Positions 1 to 7,406 of a stretch of 28,082 nucleotides of DNA are shown piece by piece. The notes below the pieces were generated by a model. It worked only from the letters and a program-made list of their open reading frames with translations. It did no database searches and was not told the DNA's origin. The translations under genes and the position numbers were made by a program. Position 1 is the first letter of the stretch. Each line of letters starts with the position of its first letter. Source of the stretch: Zygnema cylindricum (Eukaryota; Streptophyta; Zygnematophyceae; Zygnematales; Zygnemataceae); the NCBI GenBank assembly GCA_037447655.1, contig JBBHKE010001209.1:64001-92082 (forward strand), given 5' to 3'.

Positions 1-498
1 TGGCCGTACGTCCGCCGCGTGATTGGCGCAATCAGCGATGTACAACTTGACGCTAGCAAAACAGTGACGGTGACGGTGACGGTGACGGTGATGGCCACTG
101 TTACGTGGACAACCAAACTGTGCTCGCCGAAGTCGACAAAATACAATTTACAGTTGCTGAACTTCCGAAGCAGTTTGACGGTGGTCTGTTAAAGGGCGGA
201 GACCAAGCGATTGCCGTACAGGCTATATCGTCAATTCGCTATGCTAGGTAGGGTAGTTGCCGTCGTAGCATAATTGAACATGGTACGCTGTCGTTTATAT
301 CAACTTTCAGTAAAGCGTAAGAAACAACGCTCACCTTTTCGCTGAAGACGCTCAACTGTCATCGTCCAGAAAGCGTAACACATTGGAATATGTTTTGATG
401 GGAGTTTTGCCCCGAGTGAATAAATTTTCCCCTAAGTAATTCCCCCCTTGTTTTTCTAGCTTTCACTTTTATGCTTTTAGTGTTGCTTAGCTTTTATA
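1..498. other. Intergenic stretch, no gene seen
   Basis: No reading frame here looks like a known protein. The stretch is mixed in composition. Its first 300 bases are richer in CG dinucleotides than the AT-rich DNA that follows, and a short GTGACG microsatellite lies at 64-93. It ends at the target duplication of the hAT-like element. Confidence 0.6.
64..93. repeat. GTGACG hexanucleotide microsatellite
   Basis: Four exact GTGACG units followed by one GTGATG unit stand in tandem. The repeat lies outside any recognised gene. Confidence 0.9.
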
Positions 499-506
499 GT
501 GTTTTT
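499..506. repeat. Left 8-bp target duplication of hAT-like element
   Basis: GTGTTTTT here is repeated exactly at 7399-7406 outside the right terminal inverted repeat. Confidence 0.8.
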
Positions 507-640
507 TAGTATTGGGTATCGAGGACCATTTGCCGATATTCGATGTATATCGAATTTCAGGTACCCGATAATCGATATATCGCTTCGATATATCGAAAGC
601 TAAACATCGCGATATATTGCCGCCGATATATCGAGGACTT
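507..640 (+). repeat. Left terminal inverted repeat of hAT-like element
   Basis: The repeat is dense in ATATCGA and CGATAT words and is itself partly self-complementary (for example CGATATATCG blocks). It pairs imperfectly with 7260-7398. Its first 90 bases are nearly identical to the reverse complement of 10860-10954. Confidence 0.75.
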
Positions 641-655
641 TTAAAACAAAAAATT

Positions 656-718
656 ATAACTATTTTTGCTACTGCTGCTAGTACTAATGCTGCTGCAGCT
701 GGTAGTAAATATCCCGAA
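656..718 (+). repeat. Flank copy 1 of a 63-bp direct repeat around the copia element
   Basis: This stretch recurs at 6752-6814 with one mismatch (C715 versus G6811). It ends exactly where the left LTR begins. Copia integration normally duplicates only 5 bp, so a repeat this long is abnormal. Confidence 0.9.
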
Positions 719-1288
719 TGAAAGGATCGATAACAAACTCTGAGCTCACTTACAAACACTTATAGCAGCAGAAGCATTCAGATTACAAAACATTACATCA
801 ACATTGAAGAAACATTTCGGAAATTTCTCATATTAATAGAAATCCAAAATTACAAGTTTTGCTTCTCTATCTCTTCTATTAATCCATATAATCCTCTAAT
901 TTCTCATTCATTAATTAACACACAGTCATGGTGTCCCTTAAATACAATACCAGCCATGGCGTGACACGTGTGAGCGTGCGCCGCCAAGAAGCCTCCAGAA
1001 ATCTGCCACCTGTCCGCAGATTAAGCTAGAATACTCTAAATTTCATTAAGGACTGAAGCATTGCAAAACGACAAGTGAAAACGAAAGTACTAGACAAAAC
1101 TAGAAGTACTATCGTACTAAACTAGACGTACGAAAATCTAGACGCGAAACGAAAGGACAAATATATTTCGCGAAACCTATAGAACTTACACGTAACTGTA
1201 CTTTCGGTACATTCTAGAAAGTACAGTTTTTCTTTCGCGAAATCAAACTGATTCCGCGTGCGTACGATTCTTTCAATGAATCGTAACA
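719..1288 (-). repeat. 3' LTR, complete (570 bp)
   Basis: On the plus strand it begins TGAAAGGATCG and ends CGTAACA, so in element sense it reads TGTTACG...CCTTTCA with canonical TG/CA ends. The sense start directly follows the polypurine tract, which fixes the boundary at 1288. The last 43 bases (1246-1288) are missing from the other LTR. Confidence 0.85.
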
Positions 1289-1300
1289 TTCCCCCTCTTC
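1289..1300 (-). promoter_or_regulatory. Polypurine tract of the copia element
   Basis: In element sense this reads GAAGAGGGGGAA, immediately before the TGTTACG start of the 3' LTR. It is the expected primer for plus-strand DNA synthesis. Confidence 0.85.
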
Positions 1301-1318
1301 ATTGAAGAATCGTCTACG

Positions 1319-1864
1319 TCACAATAATCCTAGTTTTGGTTTTCCACTTAAAAGCACATCAAACGTCGCCGCCTTAGTAAGCATATCGGCAGCTTCCTCA
1401 AGTGTCGATACATACAAAAATTCCACTTCTTTGGCCGCAACCAAATCTCGTACGAAATGCCATTGAATCCGTATATGCTTAGTGCCTTTATGAAAAACGG
1501 GATTTTTCACAAGTGCCATTGAACTCATACTATCCGTAAAAAATTTTAAGCATCCAATTGAAAATCCAAGTTCGCTTAACATTTCCTTTATCCATATTGA
1601 TGCCTTGCTTGCGTGGCACGCCGCCATATACTCGGCCTCCGTTGAACTTAGTGCCACGGTTGGTTGCTAACGCGAACTCCACAAAATCGCCGCTCCACCA
1701 AACACAAATGCATATCCGGACGTTGATTTTCCCGAATCGAAATCTCCGCCCCAATCGGCGTCGCAATATCCGACGCATTCCAAGGATTCGCTTTTAGATT
1801 TAAAACAAGACCGATATCGATAGTTCCCGCCAAGTATCGAAATATACGCTTGACGGCTTCCCAA
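1319..1864 (-). pseudogene. Copia RNase H segment
   Basis: In the frame one step away from the reverse transcriptase, this encodes the copia RNase [12 protein letters not shown] (first catalytic aspartate), [19 protein letters not shown], then a TAG at 1667-1669, then QPTVALSSTEAEYMA (catalytic glutamate) and FTDSMSSMALV (third acidic residue). KGTKHIRIQWHFVRDLV and the ending VSTLEEAADMLTKA are typical of the family. The domain is complete apart from the in-frame TAG and its shifted frame. Confidence 0.9.
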
Positions 1865-2868
1865 TGCGATTTCTTAGGTGCTTGACAATATCGACTTACA
1901 ATTGAAACGGCGGCCGAAATATCTAGCCGCGTACCAACACTTAGGTACATTAAACTTCCAATCGCTTCGCGGTAGGGTACATCTACCGTCGCTTCTTCCT
2001 CGAACTTTCGCAATTGACTTTTCGCGTCCATAGGCGTCGAAATTGGTTTTGCGTCAAGCATAGAAAACCGAGTTAATACCTCTTTACAATATTGTGCTTG
2101 ACTTAACTTTATATCCCCGTTCTTATTACGAATAACTTCAATTCCCAAAATATATTTTACTTCGCCAAGATCTGTGACTTTGAAATGTTGTCGTAAGTAC
2201 GCTTTCAATTCGCGTATACGTTCCAAACTATCCGACGTCATCAAGAAATCATCGACATAAACCGAAAATATAATTTGATCTTTTCCTTGTCCTTTCACGT
2301 ACACTCCAGAATCCGAGATCGTACGTGTGAAACCAAAATCCAAAAGTACTTTGTGTAGTCGTAAATACCAAGTGCGAGGCGCTTGCTTCAACCCGTAAAG
2401 CGATTTGCGAAGACGCCATACCATGCCTACTTGTGATGTCACGCCTTCGAGTACCTTCATATAAACCTCTTCTTCTAAGTCTCCATTTAAGAACGCGGTC
2501 TCCACATCCATTTGATGAACGTGTTTCTTCTTTGCAGCGGCAATTGCCATAATCATCCATAGAGAGTCGAATTTCACAACGGGGGCATACGTCTCCGTGT
2601 AATCTACCCCCTCTCTTTGCTGAAATCCTTTGTATACAAGTCTCGCCTTATATTTTACCACTTCACCCGATGCACCAGTTTTAGTTTTGAAGACCCATTT
2701 CGCGTCAATCGCTTTCTTTCCTTCCGGTAATTTTACTTCCTCAAATGTCCGATTTTCCACAATTGATTTATACTCCTTCTCCCATGCCAGCTTCCACTTC
2801 GTTTCCCAATCACACGAGTTTCTCGCCTCCGCGTATGATTGAGGATCACCGGCCAAATTCTCGCACAT
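1648..2868 (-). pseudogene. Copia reverse transcriptase segment
   Basis: This is the continuation of the gag-pol frame after two stops; the ATG at 2868 is internal, not a real start. It encodes the copia (RVT_2) reverse transcriptase: the segment KWVFKTK, then YAPVVKFDSL, MDVETAFLNGDL with a catalytic aspartate, KSLYGLKQAPRTW and the active site YVDDFLMTSD. The stretch DVPYREAIGSLMYLSVGTRLDI marks its C-terminal part. From about residue 355 the reading frame is wrong because of an indel near 1775-1800, and the last 50 residues of the open frame are meaningless. Confidence 0.92.
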
Positions 2869-2979
2869 TAATTGCTATAAAAGGAATTCCGTCTCCTTCG
2901 CATGGGAGACGAAATAATGGGAATTGGAATTCTCTCCACCAGTTTTGTCATAAGAAAGCCGTTTCTTTCCTCGATTCTC

Positions 2980-5900
2980 TCAAGTACTCCGTCTAAAGAT
3001 CGGAACTTGTTCCACAATCTTCTCCTCCTCGTCCACATTCGATTTGGAACTCGAAGATTTTTGACTTTCCGTCGACATTTTGGAATTTCGGCTCACATTA
3101 CTCCGAACATCAATGTCAATGTCCAATTTCTCTGAACTCGAATCAACATTTGATTTTCCCTTCTTGATGTTAACAATGGATTCCGCCTCCTCATCTGAAT
3201 CCGAATCCTCAATGTGCGGGAAATTGGTAACATCGTCTACCTCATAAAAATCAAGATTCTTCTTCAATTCCGCCGATTTTTCAATAACCGATTTTAAGTC
3301 TTCATGAAAATTAACATTTCGGGATTCTTCCACAATGCGACGAACAGGATCAAATACACGATAAAGATTTCCTTTCGTGCTATAGCCCACGAAAATTCCG
3401 GGCCAACTTCTCGCCGCAAATTTCCCTTTCCTTTTCACTTGATCCACATACACCGTAGCACGACATCCCCAAATTCGGAGATGATGGAGAGCCGGTTTTC
3501 GCCCATAAAGTAATTCGAATGGTGTTTTGTCACCGGAAACCGAAGTAAGTCTCCGATTACAAATGTAATTGGCCGTGAGGATGGCATCTCCCCATAATGA
3601 GATGCTTTGACCGGCCGAATGCACCATCGCCCTCACCATTTCTTGTAAGGTCCTATTCTTCCTTTCGGCTACTCTATTTGATTCCGGAGAATAAGGTGAA
3701 GTAAATTGTTGGGTAATACCTTTCTCCTTACAATACCCCTCAAATGCGATAAATTCTCCTCCATTATCCGAACGAATGGCTTTCAATTTCCGTTCGTATT
3801 GTCTTTTGGCAAATGCATGCCACTCAATAAAAGTTTGAAGAGCATCCGATTTTCTCTTCAATAATCGAACCCACGAAAATCTTGAATAATCATCAACGAT
3901 GACCATAATATATCGATTTCCTCCAAGACACTCCGGCTTAATTTGTCCACATAGATCAACGTGGACAAGCTCCAAAGGATGTTGAGCCCGAAACTTCACA
4001 TCTTTCGTAGGATGTGATTTCCGAATTTGTCGTCCTTGACTACATCCATCGCATCCATTTACTTTTTCGCCGGTAGCAAGATCTAATCCTCTCACACATG
4101 CCGTTTTTATCATTCTCCTCAAATTCCCTTCGGATGTATGACACATCCGATGGTGCCATAACGTTAAATCTCCCTTTAATTCCGAGATTTCATTTAGAAT
4201 GCCCGTGGAAGAAGCATTCTTCCTTGGTCGCTTCCATAAAAGTTGACTATGCATCGAATTGGTGACTTCGCCTTCGCCGATTAATTTGCAGTCGGCGCGA
4301 TATATGCGAATCGCCGAATCACCTCTAGCGACTACGCTTCCACCAACACGCTGAATTTGAGGTACGCTTAATAGATTCACTGAACCATCTAGAATATATA
4401 GGACATTCAATAGACGCGCCTCCGAAATAGTTTCATTTCCAAAACGGTCCCATGTAGGTAAATTCAATCGAACGGTACCCACTTTACCAACCGTAATCGT
4501 TTGTCCACTTGCGACCGTAATTAATTTTGGTACGGTAAGTGAACGCATGTCGTCAAAAAGTGTAGCGTCCGTACACACGTGGTGAGACGCTCCCGTGTCA
4601 ATAATCCATTCCTTTTCGTGTGAGTCACTTGGTTCACTTAATGAATCAATAGAGAGGTGAAGACAAGTGAACGTTTGTCCTCCTTCGTCTCCTTCAAAAT
4701 TTCCCAAGTCAACAAAATTTCCATGACTTCCACCATGACCGCCATAACGTCCACGACCACGACCATTATCACGTCCGCGACCGCGACCTCCAAAACTGCG
4801 ACCGCCTCTTACTCCTCCGCCACTAAATTTAGAGCAGCATTGTTGGCTCGTATGACCTAGTTTCCCACAATTGAAGCATTCTCTCTCTTTATCCGGACAC
4901 GAAGCCGAAAAATGACCGGGCCAGTTGCAACGGAAACAAAAGGCGTTGCTATTATCATTCTGGACGGACCGAGGTCTCGAATTTCTGCCCCTATCAAGCC
5001 ATTTTCCACGACCTCTCGGACCTCCTCCTTTTCCACCCCCTCTTCCACGGAAATAATGTAAGTCCGTGAATCTGGGAGCAGTCACATTCAAGGATCCCGT
5101 GCCCAAAGAGCCCTTTGAAGAGCTAACACGATTACTCTCCGCCATCTTTAAATAATTCACAATAAACTCGTAGGTGTTATTTTCCCTCACGAGTAAAATC
5201 TCCTTGAGGTGGATCCACTTATCCGGTAACGCATTCAAAAATCCGGTTACTTTGTCCTCCTCCGTGATCATTCTCCCATTGTTAAGAAGTTGCTCCACAA
5301 TAATATTGAATCTCTTCACGACATCGTCAAAAGATTCATTGGATTTCATCTTGAATTGCATAAAATCGGAAAACATATATTGGCCCTTGTTTTGGATTCC
5401 CCTCTCAAATTGGGATTCCAACGCCTTCCAACATCCATGTGCGGTTCTATGCGTGAGGAAATGATCATGCACGGATATCGAACAAGTTTGCATTAATCCG
5501 GTGATGGCCGCAAGATTCTTTCGCTTCCACAAATAACGAGCTTTAGCATCTCCAACCGACATTTTCTCCTCTCCATTGACGACCTTCCAAAGGCCTCTCA
5601 AAATCAATTGAGCTCGAATATATTTCTTCCACGAAGGGTAATTCGATCCATTGAATACGACGGTCTTTCCGGGCATCTGAAACATTTCCACTCCTCCTTG
5701 ACTATCCTCTTCTAAATCGGAATCATCATCAAGCTTAAGTTTCCCCCTCTTATCTTTCACTTTCTTTGCCTCCTCATCACTATCATCGGAATCATCTCCA
5801 TCCGGATCGGGATCCGGATCACCATGAGTTAATTCATCGAACCTCCTATCCACGGCCGAGAACTTCTCATCAATCCGACGCATGAAATTCTCCAAATACT

Positions 5901-6117
5901 CTCGCATTTGATTGTCGGACATCGAACCTCCAACACCTCTATTTTGGTCAACCGAATCTGTGGGGAATGATGACTCAAATGCGGCTCCGGTAAAACTGAA
6001 CTCTTTCTCTTCTTTAGGAGGATCCTCGGGAGTCGGCAAATTTTCCCAAAAATTAGAAACGGGGGTAGCTGAAGAGGAGGGAGTGAAAGGGGACTTTTTT
6101 TTGTTCCTTCCCCCCAT
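2980..6117 (-). CDS. Copia Gag, protease and integrase (intact 1045-residue frame)
   Basis: Gag forms the particle and binds RNA; protease cuts the polyprotein; integrase inserts the cDNA. After an acidic low-complexity N-terminal part, a Gag (UBN2-like) region begins near residue 150 (VFNGSNYPSWKKYI). Two CCHC zinc knuckles follow near residues 390-426 (CFRCNWPGHFSASC and CFNCGKLGHTSQQC), embedded in Gly/Arg-rich sequence. Near residue 505 is the aspartic protease motif WIIDTGASHHVC. The GAG-pre-integrase zinc finger (WHHRMCH...CDGC) comes next. The integrase core shows its catalytic triad: VHVDLCG (about residue 719), IRSDNGGEF (about 782) and VAERKNR (about 817). Two knuckles instead of the single one usual in plant copia Gag is a departure. 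The frame ends at TGA 2980-2982, at the start of the linker to reverse transcriptase. Confidence 0.93.
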   Translation of the reverse strand: MGGRNKKKSPFTPSSSATPVSNFWENLPTPEDPPKEEKEFSFTGAAFESSFPTDSVDQNRGVGGSMSDNQMREYLENFMRRIDEKFSAVDRRFDELTHGDPDPDPDGDDSDDSDEEAKKVKDKRGKLKLDDDSDLEEDSQGGVEMFQMPGKTVVFNGSNYPSWKKYIRAQLILRGLWKVVNGEEKMSVGDAKARYLWKRKNLAAITGLMQTCSISVHDHFLTHRTAHGCWKALESQFERGIQNKGQYMFSDFMQFKMKSNESFDDVVKRFNIIVEQLLNNGRMITEEDKVTGFLNALPDKWIHLKEILLVRENNTYEFIVNYLKMAESNRVSSSKGSLGTGSLNVTAPRFTDLHYFRGRGGGKGGGPRGRGKWLDRGRNSRPRSVQNDNSNAFCFRCNWPGHFSASCPDKERECFNCGKLGHTSQQCCSKFSGGGVRGGRSFGGRGRGRDNGRGRGRYGGHGGSHGNFVDLGNFEGDEGGQTFTCLHLSIDSLSEPSDSHEKEWIIDTGASHHVCTDATLFDDMRSLTVPKLITVASGQTITVGKVGTVRLNLPTWDRFGNETISEARLLNVLYILDGSVNLLSVPQIQRVGGSVVARGDSAIRIYRADCKLIGEGEVTNSMHSQLLWKRPRKNASSTGILNEISELKGDLTLWHHRMCHTSEGNLRRMIKTACVRGLDLATGEKVNGCDGCSQGRQIRKSHPTKDVKFRAQHPLELVHVDLCGQIKPECLGGNRYIMVIVDDYSRFSWVRLLKRKSDALQTFIEWHAFAKRQYERKLKAIRSDNGGEFIAFEGYCKEKGITQQFTSPYSPESNRVAERKNRTLQEMVRAMVHSAGQSISLWGDAILTANYICNRRLTSVSGDKTPFELLYGRKPALHHLRIWGCRATVYVDQVKRKGKFAARSWPGIFVGYSTKGNLYRVFDPVRRIVEESRNVNFHEDLKSVIEKSAELKKNLDFYEVDDVTNFPHIEDSDSDEEAESIVNIKKGKSNVDSSSEKLDIDIDVRSNVSRNSKMSTESQKSSSSKSNVDEEEKIVEQVPIFRRST

Positions 6118-6139
6118 ACACTACAATGGAGCTCTACCC

Positions 6140-6151
6140 GCTCCGATACCA
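6140..6151 (-). promoter_or_regulatory. Primer binding site for initiator tRNA-Met
   Basis: In element sense this reads TGGTATCGGAGC, three bases inside the 5' LTR end. It is complementary to a tRNA 3' end of the form GCTCCGATACCA. Plant copia elements use TGGTATCAGAGC, the complement of plant initiator tRNA-Met, so this differs by one base and may match the host's own initiator tRNA. Confidence 0.8.
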
Positions 6152-6153
6152 AA

Positions 6154-6752
6154 CGAAAGGATCGATAATAAACTCTGAGCTCACTTACAAACACTTATAG
6201 CAGCAGAAGCATTCAGATTACAAAACATTACATCAACATTGAAGAAACATTTCGGAAATTTCTCATATTAATAGAAATCCGAAATTACAAGTTTTGCTTC
6301 TCTATCTCTTCTATTAATCCATATAATCCTCTAATTTCTCATTGATTAATTAACACACAGTCATGGTGTCCCTTAAATACAATACCAGCCATGGCGTGAC
6401 ACGTGTGAGCGTGCGCCGCCAAGAAGCCTCCAGAAATCTGCCACCTGTCCGCAGATTAAGCTAGAATACTCTAAATTTCACTAAGGACTGAAGCATTGCA
6501 AAACGACAAGTGAAAACGAAAGTACTAGACAAAACTAGAAGTACTATCGTACTAAACTAGACGTACGAAAATCTAGACGCGAAACGAAAGGACAAGCTAG
6601 ACAAAACTAGAAGTACTATCGTACTAAACTAGACGTACGAAAATCTAGACGCGAAACGAAAGGACAAATATATTTCGCGAAACCTATAGAACTTACACGT
6701 AACTGTACTTTCGGTACATTCTAGAAAGTACAATTTTTCTTTCGCGAAATCA
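6154..6752 (-). repeat. 5' LTR, truncated and internally duplicated
   Basis: It aligns with 719-1245 of the other LTR with six substitutions and one 72-bp tandem duplication. The first 43 bases of U3 in element sense (1246-1288 in the intact LTR) are absent, and the element joins flank-like DNA at 6752. Its R/U5 end reads CG instead of CA because of a substitution at 6154. Confidence 0.85.
6525..6668 (-). repeat. 72-bp tandem duplication inside the 5' LTR
   Basis: The unit starting CTAGACAAAACTAGAAG at 6525 repeats at 6597. The 3' LTR (719-1288) has only one copy. As both LTRs are copied from one template during transposition, the duplication arose after insertion. Confidence 0.9.
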
Positions 6753-6814
6753 TAACTATTTTTGCTACTGCTGCTAGTACTAATGCTGCTGCAGCTGGTA
6801 GTAAATATCCGGAA
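6752..6814 (+). repeat. Flank copy 2 of the 63-bp direct repeat
   Basis: Same sequence as 656-718 with one mismatch; it follows the truncated end of the 5' LTR. The sequence after it (GCATTTCAG onward) is unique and is the real continuation of the hAT-like element. Confidence 0.9.
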
Positions 6815-7259
6815 GCATTTCAGTGTCATTATCCTCTTCACCTCCCATGCTACCTCCCATCCCTTGGGAATCCATGGAGAAAACTAAAAATGTAACCTTT
6901 CTATAATATTAGCCGCTGGAAATGGATAAGCCGTAATGAATACCAATCTGCACATTGGTAGATGCCTGCAAAAATGCCTGCAAATTGGTAGGTATTCCTG
7001 CCTGAAAGCATGAAAAGAACATCTGCAATTTTTTTTTTCAGATTATACTTTGACTTAATTAGTGTGACCGTTTCGTATGTGAAATATCTACGTACTAAAT
7101 AATTAATAATATGAATTACGGTGTTATAACTTTTTTGTCAGTTACATTTTGCGGCGTCTACCTTTAAGTCACTTAACGAAAATCACGTCATACGTGGCAT
7201 ATCAAACAATTTGTCTTCATCGCTAAAATAACATATTATATATATATATTAAGTTTTAA

Positions 7260-7398
7260 AAATACTATATATCGCGATGTACATCGCGATAATTTTTGTT
7301 GGTCTCGGTACGATATATCGAGAAGTTTGCTCGATCGATATTCGATATATCGAATATCGAAATTATCGCGATATGAAATTACCCGATACCCAGCACTA
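7260..7398 (-). repeat. Right terminal inverted repeat of hAT-like element
   Basis: It is dense in CGATATATCG-type palindromes. Its outer end CCCGATACCCAGCACTA is the inverted counterpart of the left end at 507. The 8-bp duplication GTGTTTTT follows at 7399-7406. Confidence 0.75.
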
Positions 7399-7406
7399 GT
7401 GTTTTT

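Larger units (their letters stand above)
1319..6117 (-). pseudogene. Copia gag-pol polyprotein gene, broken by three stops and a frameshift
   Basis: One polyprotein frame starts at the ATG at 6117, about 36 nt inside the 5' LTR. It continues through Gag, protease and integrase to a TGA at 2980-2982. The same frame continues past that stop and past a TAG at 2875-2877 into reverse transcriptase. Around 1775-1800 the frame shifts (net loss of one base or gain of two), and a further TAG at 1667-1669 interrupts RNase H before the natural end at 1319-1321. The first stop sits where copia proteins usually have an arginine codon CGA, so it looks like a C-to-T change; the second is consistent with CAG to TAG. 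The polyprotein cannot be made whole from this copy, although Gag to integrase is intact. Confidence 0.9.
719..6752 (-). mobile_element. Ty1/copia LTR retrotransposon, disabled
   Basis: On the minus strand the element runs: 5' LTR (6154-6752), initiator-Met primer site, gag-pol, polypurine tract, 3' LTR (719-1288). The domain order protease, integrase, reverse transcriptase, RNase H defines Ty1/copia; Ty3/gypsy has integrase last. Over the shared 527 bp I count six substitutions between the LTRs plus a 72-bp duplication in the 5' LTR, so the insertion is fairly young, yet pol carries three stops and a frameshift. It is inserted in the interior of a hAT-like transposon. Confidence 0.95.
507..7398. 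mobile_element. Non-autonomous hAT-like DNA transposon interrupted by a copia element
   Basis: The two ends are inverted repeats. The left end begins TAGTATTGGGTATCG; the reverse complement of the right end begins TAGTGCTGGGTATCG. The 8 bp GTGTTTTT stand directly outside both ends (499-506 and 7399-7406), a perfect target site duplication. Eight-bp duplications and short T/CAGTG-type termini are characteristic of the hAT superfamily; assignment to hAT is therefore inference from known family traits. Without the 6-kb copia insertion the element is roughly 0.8 kb and has no room for a full transposase, so it was probably mobilised by a transposase elsewhere. A related fragment lies in intron 15 of the downstream gene (10860-10954). 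Confidence 0.8.

Noticed and set aside
487-759. Frame with a hydrophobic PAAALVLAAVAKIVIIF stretch
   Set aside because: It spans the hAT-like inverted repeat, the trinucleotide-rich flank and the LTR start; the hydrophobic stretch comes from GCTGCT-type repeats.
1530-1797. Extra reading frames overlapping the RNase H region
   Set aside because: They are other-frame shadows of the frameshifted RNase H, which explains the same bases with its catalytic motifs.
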